DNA from: Triglochin maritima
Taxonomy: Eukaryota > Streptophyta > Magnoliopsida > Alismatales > Juncaginaceae
Assembly (NCBI GenBank): GCA_963682175.1
Contig: OY821779.1
Coordinates: 3,546,501 to 3,610,500, forward strand
DNA length: 64,000 nucleotides
Direction: 5' to 3'
Positions 13,801 to 24,400 of this stretch are shown piece after piece (the first letter of the stretch is position 1; each line of letters starts with the position of its first letter). Below the pieces are notes generated by a model that made no database searches, was not told the origin of the DNA, and worked only from the letters and a program-made list of their open reading frames with translations. Made by a program: the position numbers and the translations under genes.

Positions 13801-13994
13801 GACCGTGCAGAGAGTTGATTATTGCTCATTTAGGGAGTTACGCTCATTACATTCGTTTGGAATTGAATGAGGGATTCCCCGTACCTCCTATAGCGACTCT
13901 GTGGTATCAAATACGAGATGAGAGTGTTATTGGATGGGAGCTGGAGTACCAACATAGGATAGCATATTGGCAACAATTATGTAATATGTTTTGA
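10853..13994 (+). CDS. MULE transposase fused to an OTU cysteine-protease domain
   Basis: Three exons, 10853-10882, 11281-13270 and 13375-13994, give 2640 bp and 879 residues. Exon 1 encodes only MSDEGDASGE and ends at GAG|GTAAGC. Exon 2 carries an N-terminal FAR1-type zinc finger (about residues 60-125, ending HGHHNH), the MULE DDE transposase core with Asp246 in CMDSTYKTNKY, Asp309 in IITDRELGL and a probable third acidic residue Glu425 in NCRVESAHS, then a SWIM-like finger CECAF...GIPCAC (Cys513-Cys527) with Cys instead of the usual last His, and a Gly/Arg/Ser-rich linker. Exon 3 is an OTU-like domain: DGNCGFR with candidate catalytic Cys709 and Asp706, and candidate His831 in YAHYIRL. OTU enzymes are deubiquitinases; activity here is inferred only. 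If the last intron is retained, translation stops at 13321-13323 and no OTU domain is made. Confidence 0.88.
10913..11182 (+). repeat. 33-bp palindromic GC-rich array plus poly-T, in transposase intron 1
   Basis: About eight tandem units of roughly 33 bp. Each holds an inverted repeat of the form AGGCGTCTnnnnnAGACGCCT followed by a second small palindrome around CCCCATGG. The array ends at about 11165 and is followed by a run of 17 T and a T-rich stretch. It lies wholly inside the intron 10883-11280. The unit length is a multiple of three, so spurious open frames with an 11-residue period arise; they are not genes. A homologous array is at 16614-16899. Confidence 0.88.
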
Positions 13995-14283
13995 TATGTT
14001 TGTATAATTATGTAATATGTTTTGATATGTTTGTACATTATATAGTGTTGCTTTATTATGTAATATGTTTTGATATGTTTGCTTTATTTGCATTATATAT
14101 AATAGTACGAAAGGTTATCAAACACAAATACAAATAATAAGGGTACAACAGATAAGCAAAACACAAATACAAACAATAAGCGTACGACATGTTAGCAAAC
14201 ACAAACACAAATAATAAATAATAAGCGTACAACAGATAAACAAATATAAATGCAAATACTAAGAGTACGGTACAACAGATCAA
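13978..14283. repeat. Short tandem repeats between the two convergent MULE genes
   Basis: The first part (13978-14090) has three copies of a unit built on TGTAATATGTTTTGATATGT. The second part (14115-14280) has four to five copies of a unit built on ACACAAATACAAATAATAAG followed by a GTAC-containing tail. They fill the spacer after the stop codon of each gene, where the two 3' UTRs and poly(A) signals must lie. Confidence 0.75.
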
Positions 14284-14284
14284 C

Positions 14285-16980
14285 CTACTCATCATCCGAA
14301 TCATGGTCGGAGATGCCTAACTGAGTATGCCATGACTGTATGATCTGATCCACATCTCCGCATGCAGCTCTGGCATCGTCTGGCAGCTCATCCCTCATCT
14401 GCAAGATTGGCTCTACAGCCCGTATCATCTTACCCATCCACTGCACATAACATTAACATTAGCGTACATTAACAAATTATACGGTACAAATAAATTTAGA
14501 TAAAATGAAAAAATTACCAGATCGCCACACGTCCTATCTGGTGGTCGATCTGCTCTCCGGGAGGCACCACGGACGATGATAGGATGTGAGTAAGTACCGA
14601 ACCAATCAAGATAACGTGCATCACACTCGGAGGGGTCGCGACTACGTCTGAAGTCGCCAAGGAACAATCGGCATGATCTCGGAAATGTCCGCCAAGTCGA
14701 TTCCGCTGTAGAAGCGGGGAACCTGACGTCGTACGTCGCTGCTGTCGCAGACCGCACCGCATGCTCTGGTGTCGGAATGTCAACCGGGATCACCTGAACA
14801 TATCCTAACTGACGCAAGACCCGATCGGGCATATAAGGCTCTATGATATCCCGATAACGAATAAGACCCATCAATAAAGTCCTCGGGACATCCGCTGCTG
14901 GGTCAGGACCATAGGGTAACCACTCCACCTAAAGTTTAACACATTAATAATAATACATCTTAAAATTAAATAAATGGTGTAAAGTTTGATACCTCTGATG
15001 CAGTCATCTGATCTAGCCGTGCGCGGATGGAACGCAATCGTCCATCGCTCTTGTCCTCGCTCCGGACAACCCACATACCCGAACGTGGATGACCCTCGTC
15101 GATAATCTTCCGCTCACGATGCGGGCGGAATGCAGGAAAGTACTCGTATATCCACGCCTGCAGCAGCGTAAGACAACCTGCAATCCCAGAACAATCCGCA
15201 CGGCTAGCTATCCCAAGCTGCCGGTACAGGTATGCCAACGTCGCTGACCCCCACGAGTACTCACGAACGGTCTCCGGGTCCCTAGCCTCCAATAGATCGC
15301 GTGGTCTGATCCGACAACCACTCTTGTCGACAAACAAGACGGCTCCGAGCATCAAGAATAGGTACGCCGTCAACTGTGTATCATCGGCCCGCGGAGGTCG
15401 TGACCGTCTGCATAGGTCCTCAAGGGAGTCGATGCCGACACCACCACCACTCCATAAAGCTGTATCTCTCGCCAGACCATCAGGTGTGACACCAAGCAAC
15501 TCTGCCACATAACACCTCAGCTCAGACGTCGACCCCTGAGCACTAACCAGACGACCATCCACAGGAAGTCGCAGGATCTGGAAAACATCGTGAAGCATGA
15601 TCGTCATCTCTCCGAAAGGCATGTGGAAAGTGTTGGTGTCAGGCTGCCACCGCTCCACAAACGCCGAAATCAAAGGCATGTCGAGATAAGGGAACATGCT
15701 GTACGGTAAGTGCCCCAAATGCGTGGCACTAATCTCCTCTCTGATATCAGCACTCAGTGTAGACCGCCAACCCTGTAGTGCTGTACAGGCTCTGTGCCGA
15801 TTCTGGCACTTCAGAACCTTCCGATCCTCTCCGTCCCAGATCCGTCTAGCAATGTGACCCCAGAAACTAGGAATGACGCTCCCATCTAAAGGACCACCAG
15901 GCGTCATACTGCTCACGATCCAAGAATCGTCCTGGACCCTCTTCTTCTTCTGAGCGCGGGGATCAACAGTGCACGAGCTCGAATCCCCGGCCGTAAACCT
16001 CCCACCCCTACCCTTCCGCACCATCCATCCGGCGGAAGTAGAAGTACCCGCTCGACCACGTCCTCCGCTATAATCCCCCTGCCTCTCCACCTCCGGCCGC
16101 ACATCATACGGGCCATCATCGTCGCTCTCGTCGTCGAAACTATCCACATGCTCATCATCGAAGGAATCATCCTCCTCCTCACGACGACGTAATGCCTCCC
16201 TCTCCCTCCTGACCGAAGCAGATATCCCCCGTCTACGTGGATGACGCGGTGCTGAATCATCCTCTAAAGAACGGAAGGCGTGTAATGGTATCGACTTGCC
16301 TCTCCCTCCACTGTGACCCGATGACTATTTATTGAAATTTTAAATACAAATTTGTTAAATTTGTTAAACTAAATTATCATATTTATCAAAATTGTTAAAC
16401 TAAATCAAAATTTGTTAAACTTAATTATCAAAATTGTTAAACTAAATCAAAATTTGTTAAACTAAATTAAAACAATTGTTAAACTAAATCAAAATTTGTT
16501 AAAACTAAATATCACAAATGTTAAACTTAAAAAGAATTTGTTAAATTAATTTTTTTGATTTATCACTATTTATTAAAGTAATTATGATATTTATTAATTA
16601 AAAAAACAAAAAAGGCGGAGGCGTCTGCGAGAGACGCCTCCCGCAAGGTGGAGGCGTCTGTCGGAGACGCCTCCTCCTACGGGGAGACGTCTGCGGAAGA
16701 CGTCTCCCCCATCGGGGAGACGTCTTCCGCAGACGTCTCCCGCTTCGGGTCGGCGTCCGAGGGAGACGCCCCCCGCATGGGTCGGGCGTCCTCGGAAGCC
16801 GCTCCCCCCATAGGGGGAGCGGCTTCCTCGGACGCCCGCCCCATGCGGGGGGCGTCTCCCTCGGACGCCGACGACTTTTTTTTTTTTTTTTTTTTTTTTA
16901 AAAACAAATAAATAACGTAATGTTACCTCATACGGGTACACCGGGGGAACTGCTGGCTGCTTCCCTGGCCTCCGAGACAT
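14285..16980 (-). CDS. Plant mobile domain (PMD, MAIN/MAIL-like) protein in the MULE
   Basis: Four exons (minus order) 16980-16927, 16324-14993, 14928-14518 and 14440-14285 give 650 residues plus stop; every phase closes. Exon 1 encodes an 18-residue leader starting MSRRPGKQPAVPP and ends GAG|GTAACA. Next comes a basic/acidic low-complexity region with two DSFDDE-type repeats (about residues 20-100). The PMD domain follows, with TALQGWRSTL, ISAFVERWQPDTNTFHMPFG, GEMTIMLHDVFQILRLPVDG, LTAYLFLMLGAVLFVDKSG and LLQAWIYEYFPAFRP. The C-terminal part (WLPYGPDPAAD onward) ends in the acidic tail DHDSDDE. PMD proteins are often annotated 'serine/threonine-protein phosphatase 7 long form homolog'. Cellular MAIN/MAIL1 act in nuclear gene and transposon silencing; the role of this element-borne copy is unknown. 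No phosphatase active site is seen. Confidence 0.87.
16335..16600. repeat. AT-rich tandem repeats in intron 1 of the PMD gene
   Basis: About nine degenerate copies of a roughly 25-bp unit based on AAAATTTGTTAAACTAAATC. They lie between the GC-rich array and the exon 2 start at 16324, entirely within the first intron (16325-16926). Confidence 0.8.
16614..16899 (+). repeat. 33-bp palindromic GC-rich array plus poly-T, in PMD intron 1
   Basis: About eight units of roughly 33 bp with the same design as the array at 10913 (GGCGTCTnnnnnAGACGCC alternating with a CCCC...GGGG palindrome), followed on the + strand by 24 T (16876-16899). Variants include GACGTCT arms near 16680-16740 and one long perfect-looking palindrome around 16795-16835. 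Both arrays have the same order on the + strand (array, then T run), so they are direct rather than inverted copies, although the genes holding them are on opposite strands. Confidence 0.88.
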
Positions 16981-17035
16981 TCGTAATCTTGTGTAGTAGG
17001 TATAGGAAGAGAAAGTTTTGAAAAAAGAGTGAAAT

Positions 17036-17051
17036 TGTGAGATATATAAGC
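17036..17051 (-). promoter_or_regulatory. TATA-like box of the PMD gene
   Basis: The minus strand reads GCTTATATATCTCAC, immediately inside the right TIR and about 60 bases before the ATG at 16980. The spacing mirrors that of the transposase gene at the other end. Confidence 0.5.
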
Positions 17052-17063
17052 AAAAATAGGAGG

Positions 17064-17125
17064 AAGGGCAATTTGGTAATTTCAAGGGGCGATTTAAGTA
17101 ATTTTGGGGCGATGTTTAGCAGTTC
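17064..17125 (-). repeat. MULE right terminal inverted repeat
   Basis: 62 bp, the reverse complement of 10699-10760 with three mismatches (near the 6th, 13th and 26th bases from the end). The candidate target duplication follows at 17127-17135. Confidence 0.92.
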
Positions 17126-17135
17126 AGTAAAAAAT

Positions 17136-20100
17136 CAAAAAATCTTCAAACTTAGTTCGATAAACAAGTTGTTCGAACTCAAAAGAAGTTAATGCTCAGC
17201 TCGATAGCTCACTCGAATTTTTTATTACTCCATTTATAATTTTTTTTTGTATTTGATAATAACATAAAATAATACTTATGTCTTGAAATTTCGTTCGACT
17301 CAGCTCGTTTACATCCTTACGTGATATTGTAGGGGTATGTAGGATATTTGCAAAAAACTTCCAGATATCCCTAGGCATAACCAAGAGCATGCGGTTGAGA
17401 CTCGCGCCCGACTTTTGCACACTAAAGTCATGTAAAGAAGAAATAGGTTGGAATGGATGTTCCAGCGTTTGTGTCATTTGCTATTTTATCCTTGACGCTA
17501 CTTCAAAAAAACAAGATGACTCTAAATCGAAATCTCACGTCTGATCTAGACATAAACGTAACTTTGGCTTATTAAACGAACCCAGTATGCTTGAGTATCG
17601 TTCGGATGCATGTGCGTTTGGCAATATCTCACTCATTTTCTTTCCCTCCAACGGACGTGGAGTCTAGGGTTGTAAAATAACCCCGACATAAAAAATGGTC
17701 TCAACTTGCTTATAGAATGACCTGGAAACAAGCAAGTGACATCCCCCAAGCAGATTTACTAAAAACACAAAGAAGCTAGTTTTTTTTCTTCTTCAATTTG
17801 TCTTACATCAGTTTGTAATATCAAGACGTCAAACTTCCAAATCTTGGGTAGCTAACTCAACCCGATACTATCAAGTCATAGTCCTTTTGGGAACATCAAA
17901 CATCTAGGGGCATCTAGATACTAAATTAATTGCAAAAGCACCTAGACGCCAATTTGGACGCACAAACAAGAATTTTGGCATATGAAGTTTGCATCTGGGA
18001 AGTAATAACTTGAGGTGTTTTTGCATAATATATGTTTTAATTGAGTGTTGAAGTTAAAATTTCAGGTTTACTTGGGTCGATTGCGTTGCCTGGTGTGATC
18101 GATTTTCAAGAAAATTGTTTGAAAGTGGGGAATTGGACTTACAGAATAACTTCAGTTGATTGATTTGTAGAAAAACTTAATGAAATTAAATTCTCAAATT
18201 TTTACTACCTTATAAATTTATACTTAAAATAATTTTTCTTACTTCCACTCCGAAGTTAAGGAAAATTATGAAACTAAAGTTCAAAAAGTCCATTCATTTC
18301 TTCCAAAAACAATCTCACCTTAGGATTGCACGGTGAACTAATGTAGGATGGATCAAATTCCTCAAGGACTTTCTAGTGCCAAAGGAAAAGTAGTTGAGGA
18401 AGTAATGTATTTTGTTGCCTTTTCATGTAAAATCCATGAAATGCTAAGATACTTTGGTGTCATATTTCAAATTGGTTTAAAGGTGTAACGATTAGAATAA
18501 TATGATCCAAAGTTCCAAACATGTTACTTTAGGTTAAGATTTTTTTTCTTCCTTTTGATAAAATTGTCGTGTGTTATTTTGTGTCCTTCATTAACTAAGA
18601 GGACCTTGACCAATTTCACAGTACATTACTACATTTCAAGTATATCGTATTACATAATATTTATTGGCATAACTGGCAAATTGACAAAAAGCCCCTCGAA
18701 CCTTTGTCTCCATCAGCAGCGGTCCACCACCACTATTAGAGTTTCGACGAGGCTGGTGGCTATGCTTGTGGTGACAACAATATCGGCATCATCAGCACTC
18801 GTTGAAGATGACAATTTTGACCACTCAAAGATCGACGACAAGAGAATAATGAAATTAAGTGTTATGTTGGATACTATATCACGTCAACTTTGGCTCATGT
18901 AATTATTAATGGAAGGATATCCTTCATTTTCGAGATGTTTTCTTTCAACTTGAGAGCATCACAAATCACTAAGAAGTTACCAAATAAAAAAGAGATTAAA
19001 CTATAGAAAGAAGATCACTTACCTTATGGTTATGGTTTCAAATTAAAAGATATATTTGAGAATTACCCAAGTTGTTGAAACGGATGCATATCTATACCTC
19101 CAATTTGCAACTTTGTCAAAACAAATTAAACCAACTTGTCTGACAAATGGATGTGATCAGATTGCTTAATTGTATTGAAAGCAATACTTGACATGTGTTT
19201 CCACGAAACAAACTTTCCACGCCCATGTGAAGTTGTGAGCAGTCTTTCTGGGAAATACGAGGCTTTCAAAATTTTGGTCACCAATGATTTCAAAATTTTG
19301 ATTTAAAAAATACATTTTTGAACTTGACATTTAATTTAAATAATGTATTTAAAAAATTCAGATTTATATTGTATTATTCAGGATGATCCAAACACCATCG
19401 TTAAAAACTGTATTTTCCTGAACAAGGTAGTTTTCCTAAAAGTCATGATATTTTTGATTATCCAAACAGACCTTTAAAGTTCAGAAGAAGAGATATATGC
19501 ATGTTTGTTGAATAGATATATTATTTCTTTTCGAAGTAAAGTTATGTGTTCTCAACCTTGGCCGCAGTTGCAGTGATAATCCCGTCCCTAAACAAATAAT
19601 AATTAGTCGAGGCATGTCATTAGTAAGATCCGGAATTCTGGAAACATCTTTATCTGTGAGATCACTGAGATGGATATATTTGTAATTTTGTAAAATATAA
19701 GTTTTGTCTAATTACTGAAATAGTAGGTTTTTAAAAAAACTTTGTGACTTTAGACTTGTAAGGTTAAATGGAATGTAATTCTAAGAAGCAACAGATGGTC
19801 TTTCTTTTCGGATCAAGTATAAGGGGTGGCGTTGGCATCGACTATAAATGATGCATTGGATGTTTCTCTTGTTGATTAGATGAATTGTCATTTTCAAATA
19901 ACAATAATCTTGAAATTGACACTAGCATGCTTAATAGACCAGAGCACCCACTCTTATCTTTCTGTATTATTGTAAGTTGAATGCTAATTAAATGTGTTGA
20001 GTAAATAGTCTTACATCGTTAAATATAAGACGTGTGCAACAGTTTATAATAGATTCGAAAATCAACTAATTTTTGTCTAAGTACTTAAGTTTTACAAAGA

Positions 20101-21405
20101 CTCCGGACCAACCAAATTCACAAAATACATTGGCAATATTCATGTGTTTTCCAAGAATCGTACAATTCCCGTTTTCACCGTCCCATCCGAACTCATCTTC
20201 GAATCTCCAAATGAAAAAGGCTTAAAATAGCGGAACAAGTGAGCGTCAACTTCGAGCTTGCTTGCTCCCTTGAAATAATCAAATAGGCTGACCCGTTCGA
20301 GGGCAGTCAGTAGGGTGGCTTGCAAATCATTGTCATTAATAACTGGTATATGCTCTGCATGACAATATGAGAAGGTACAAAAGAGTTGTAATGCCACAAT
20401 CCACAGTGAGAAAAATGTTGGTTTTTCGATAGAAACGTATCAACCATCATGCAGGTTCATGTCTCTTTCTGGCCAGTGATATCTCACATCAATATGTGAG
20501 ATATTGGCAGTTCATCGTGTGCGATATATGTTGGGATTTAATAAGAGAATTATCAAAAGCTTTCAAAAGAATGTGTATGAGTCCAACAAATGACATAATT
20601 GTTTCTCTTTCGAAACAAATGACATAATTGTTTCTTAACCTGAGTTCTCACCTTTGAAGGCTGGCAAGTAGGCTTAGATCATAAACTCGTATGCCCAGTG
20701 AAAATTATACTTAATTTCATCAAAGACTATGTAGGTGTTTACAGGTTAGTTGATTTCTTCTAGATTGTGCTAAGATTGTACTCTTTTTATTGTGCCAAGA
20801 AGTTTCCTTGGTTCACTCTGCTGCTGTTGCCATCTTGTCTTGCTCTTAAATAACAGTATAGGCGCTTAAACTTTAATGTCCACTCGCCCCAAAGTTAATC
20901 ACAACATCTGCCCTGTTTGTTTCGGTTTAACTCATTGCCCAACAATGTTGAAGAACACTGTAATAGACACTCATAATTGGTCATTCAAAATAAGATGTTA
21001 ACTTCTGCAGTAGTAGATTACAAGTCCCATACTATTTCCATCAAACATGTATAGATGGGAATTTGCTGAAGAATCAACATACATCACATTAAACATACAT
21101 TGAAGGGGGGAAATATATATTTCAAGAACAAAATAATCAAGAATGTCAACTATTTATAAATTTGATGCGCAGAGACTTCTAGCGGATCTCATCCCCAGGA
21201 ACTTCGCGATGGAGACAAAGAAATCTTTCATAGATAAGCAACCCGGACTTCTAGCGGATCTTCGATGAATGGCTCCATTGTTTGTGCAAAGATAAGCAAC
21301 CCTGACTTCTTCTGACTTTAATATCATGAGCAACTGAAGACTTGAGCAAGTCATCAATATCTCAACACAAAATAATTTCAAGCAGAAAGAAACACTTCGC
21401 GACTA
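17136..21405. other. 4.3-kb intergenic region with no supported gene
   Basis: AT-rich. At 17150-17324 there are GCTCGA/TTCGAAC-rich phrases ending CTCGTTTACATCCTTA, which resemble one end of a degenerate hAT-type MITE. Short local duplications are seen at 20580-20640 and at 21160-21320, where GATAAGCAACCC...GACTTCT occurs twice. Open frames at 18555-18902 and 20140-20397 have no recognisable domain. About 21150-21405 is probably the 3' UTR of the MTP8-like gene. Confidence 0.5.
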
Positions 21406-24400
21406 TCAACTGTCTGGGATCCTGCTGAGAATAGTGTGCTCTGGTTTGTGGTCACATTCGAAATCTAAATGCACAAATGCACGCTCAACCTCTGGAAGAC
21501 GTTCTATTTTCACCTGCAATGACTCTCCGATGGTGTGTGCTTCTTTCAAAGGCAATTCTTCTGGGAGTTCGATGTCAACCTGGTTTCAGTTCATGCATCA
21601 TTAAATTTCAGAAGAAAAAAGCACTGAAAAACAACAGAAGAAAATAACCGGGTAGTCCACCTACCTACAAGGTATATGACATTTGTCATGTTTATACAAC
21701 CGAGATTATACTAGTGAAATAAGCTTGACAGAGGTGAATGGAGAAAACAATTTAAAGATCTATGTTACGAGTTTCAATTGTAAAACAAGAGCATTTGCCT
21801 TCTTGGTATTTTTTGGTTAGATGGCACCATAGAAAACAAAATTCCTAGTCGTCGAGTAGAAATATGCTTCTGCCTAACTATGCCTTGGTTTTTTTAATGG
21901 AAACTGAAACAGCTTGAGACAGTTTATAACCACAAGTCCATTTCAAATCTTAATGCCGTTCACTGACTTCAATGTTTTTGAAGAGAACTTCTTAATTGAA
22001 TTTTCAGGAAGAAAATTGTGACACTATAGACTATCATTCCAGGTGCACTATGGTGCAGATATATGGTAATTATAAAGATTATAGTACGAAAGGGAACAAA
22101 AGACAACTTGATGCTACAATCACTTTTCTTATTGCCACAGAGTGCAAGAGTAAGTTACATGGCTACTTATTAGTTGAGCAGATAGTAGAGATGCCTGTAG
22201 AGGTGTTCAAAGATTTAGTTACTAGTGATTATGTACTGGTGATTTACGGAAAAATTTCACCAATTCAAGTGAATGTGCTAAATGGTATGACAAGATATTC
22301 AACAGAAAAATCTACAACAATTAATATGAAAATAAACTAAATCCAGGTCGAGCAATGATCTTTAAAATATAAACAGTAGAATTTTCATCTGCACAAACCT
22401 CCACAAAGTACAAAACACCAAAAGTGTAAGCTCGGACTGTATCGATATGCTTAATTTGAGGACTATGATTTATGACAAGATACGTCAATTTCTGCAGAGT
22501 TTCAGGAGCAGCAGTTTGACCCACCAGAGAAACTACATTGAAAATTATATGAGAATCAATAATCAGTATAATTTTTTCTTGAATGCAGTAAAACTTTAAC
22601 TGGTATCAAGGTAAAAATGAACCTGCATGTTCTAAAACAGTTTCCGACCAATTAGTAATTGTATATACTGCGAGTACAATTGCTCCTAAAGGGTCGATCC
22701 ACCAGTAAAATTTATCACCCAAAACAGCAGCAGCCAATCCAACAACATTTGTTATGACATCAAAATAATGATCCTGTTTGAGGAGAAAAAGTGAAACACT
22801 GAGCAGAATAAAATCAGATGACAAGTTTATAATACTTGGGCAGGGAGGAAACCTTGGCATAGGCACGAACAATACTGTTGCCAGAACCTCTGCAGTAAAG
22901 CCAAAGGGCAAGTTTGATCGCAGTAGCAGATAACATGATAGAATATAACCAAACCAACTGCTCATAATTCATTTTTGTTGGAGCTTCACCTTTTATCAGC
23001 TGTTCCAAGGCCTGAATCAGAACCTGGAATCCTGGTGGTAGCACAAGGGTGTAGGTTATATTTCGGATTTTGATACTACCTAGATAATGAACATGAGGAA
23101 CATCGGAGGATTGGAATCACACTATATACGTGCGACTATTAACTGAAATCAATGATGCCATCTAAAATTTCAAACCAGATTCTTAACCACCACGATTTAA
23201 TTAATGAATCTATGTAAGTCTCTCCCTATAGGATTGATAGAATGCAGTCTGAATACATAATTTGCCCATATCTTTATATGGTCCACAATATGTCCTTCGT
23301 AGAAAACCTGCTTCTAGGAGAACATCTCTAAATTAGTGGATCTCCAGAAGGAAGATTACCTAATGTAGCCATAATTGCAGCGAAAACAATAATTCCAACG
23401 GGTTGCATTCGTAGTTTGCCAATGGGATACTTATAGACATTTATATTTTTCATTGATATATGAGTGACCCAGAGAATCCCCCCTGCCATAAGGTCTAGCA
23501 GTGAATCAAGTGTGGAAGCAGCAACAGCAAGAGATCCACTTCTAATGGTCGCGTAAATCTGCACACACGAATCAAGAATTCAAGATACCACAGTCAAATT
23601 GGAATAAAAATTTATAATCTGTAGCCAAAAGAAGAGATTACCTTGAAAAGCAGCAGAAATAAGTTCGAGTAGTTGGATATCTTCATGGCAAATTCATTGT
23701 GACTTTGCTCTGCAATTCCTCGATCCTCACCAGGATCAGATCCGTTCAGAGAATCGACCTCTTCAAAGGCTTTCAAAGTGGCAAATTGCCTTTCGTAATA
23801 TTCCTTCTCCTCTGCAAATAGATAGGTGTGCTAGAGTATTTTGATCAAAAAAATTCTAACAGATCGAACAACCAATTCGTTTCGACTAAGTTGGTGTGTT
23901 CGCTACTCACAAATCCAATGGTGAATATCCATAAAAAACCTAACCATTAAAGTGCAACAGAACAAAAAGACTAATGAATGTAAATATGAACAAATAGGAT
24001 TGCCAAACTACCAAACGAGTAAAGGAACAAGAAGTCCGCATTTAGATATGCTTGTTGTAAATTTCATGATTTTGGTTTCATTTGTTTGAGTAAATTTATC
24101 ATTTTTATCTCATTGTGATCAAAGATTTATACTAACATAACTATGAACATCATTCTATTCTGACAACTAAAACATACACGATAACACGAAAACAATATCT
24201 TTTGTATATGTTCAATTTAGTGGCTTTGCACCAACTTTGAGCAGTAGAAATTGTAATTTTTGTTCAAGCATTCCCTAAAACAAAACAAATTCATAACTAT
24301 ACCACAACTTCCACGTAAGTATCTAGATTTCGTACAAGGGAAATACATGTAAGTCATGTTCAATACATGGCCCTCTTTCCAAGAAGATTTCAACCTGGAT

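Larger units (their letters stand above)
10697..17126. mobile_element. Near-complete Mutator-like element (MULE), two convergent genes
   Basis: A 6.4-kb DNA transposon. It has 62-bp terminal inverted repeats (10699-10760 and 17064-17125) differing at three positions. The flanks 10688-10696 (ATAAAAAAT) and 17127-17135 (GTAAAAAAT) match at 8 of 9 bases, fitting the 9-bp target duplication of MULEs; the boundary is uncertain by one or two bases because the left end has an extra G. Inside are a + strand transposase-OTU gene (10853-13994) and a - strand PMD gene (14285-16980), transcribed towards each other from TATA-like boxes just inside the TIRs. All exon phases close and no stop breaks either frame, so the insertion looks recent and potentially autonomous. 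The layout resembles maize MuDR, but the second gene is not MURB. Confidence 0.9.

Noticed and set aside
16594..17085. Minus-strand 163-codon frame crossing the right array and PMD exon 1
   Set aside because: It reads through the intron and poly-Lys from the T run in other frames; the splice model with the MSRRPGK leader closes all phases instead.
18555..18902. 115-codon open frame in the 17-21 kb spacer
   Set aside because: No domain, low-complexity start, no neighbouring exon in phase and no conserved motif; consistent with chance.
20140..20397. Minus-strand 85-codon frame with a weakly hydrophobic start
   Set aside because: It looks somewhat protein-like but I recognise no family and found no continuation by splicing; kept only as part of the spacer description.
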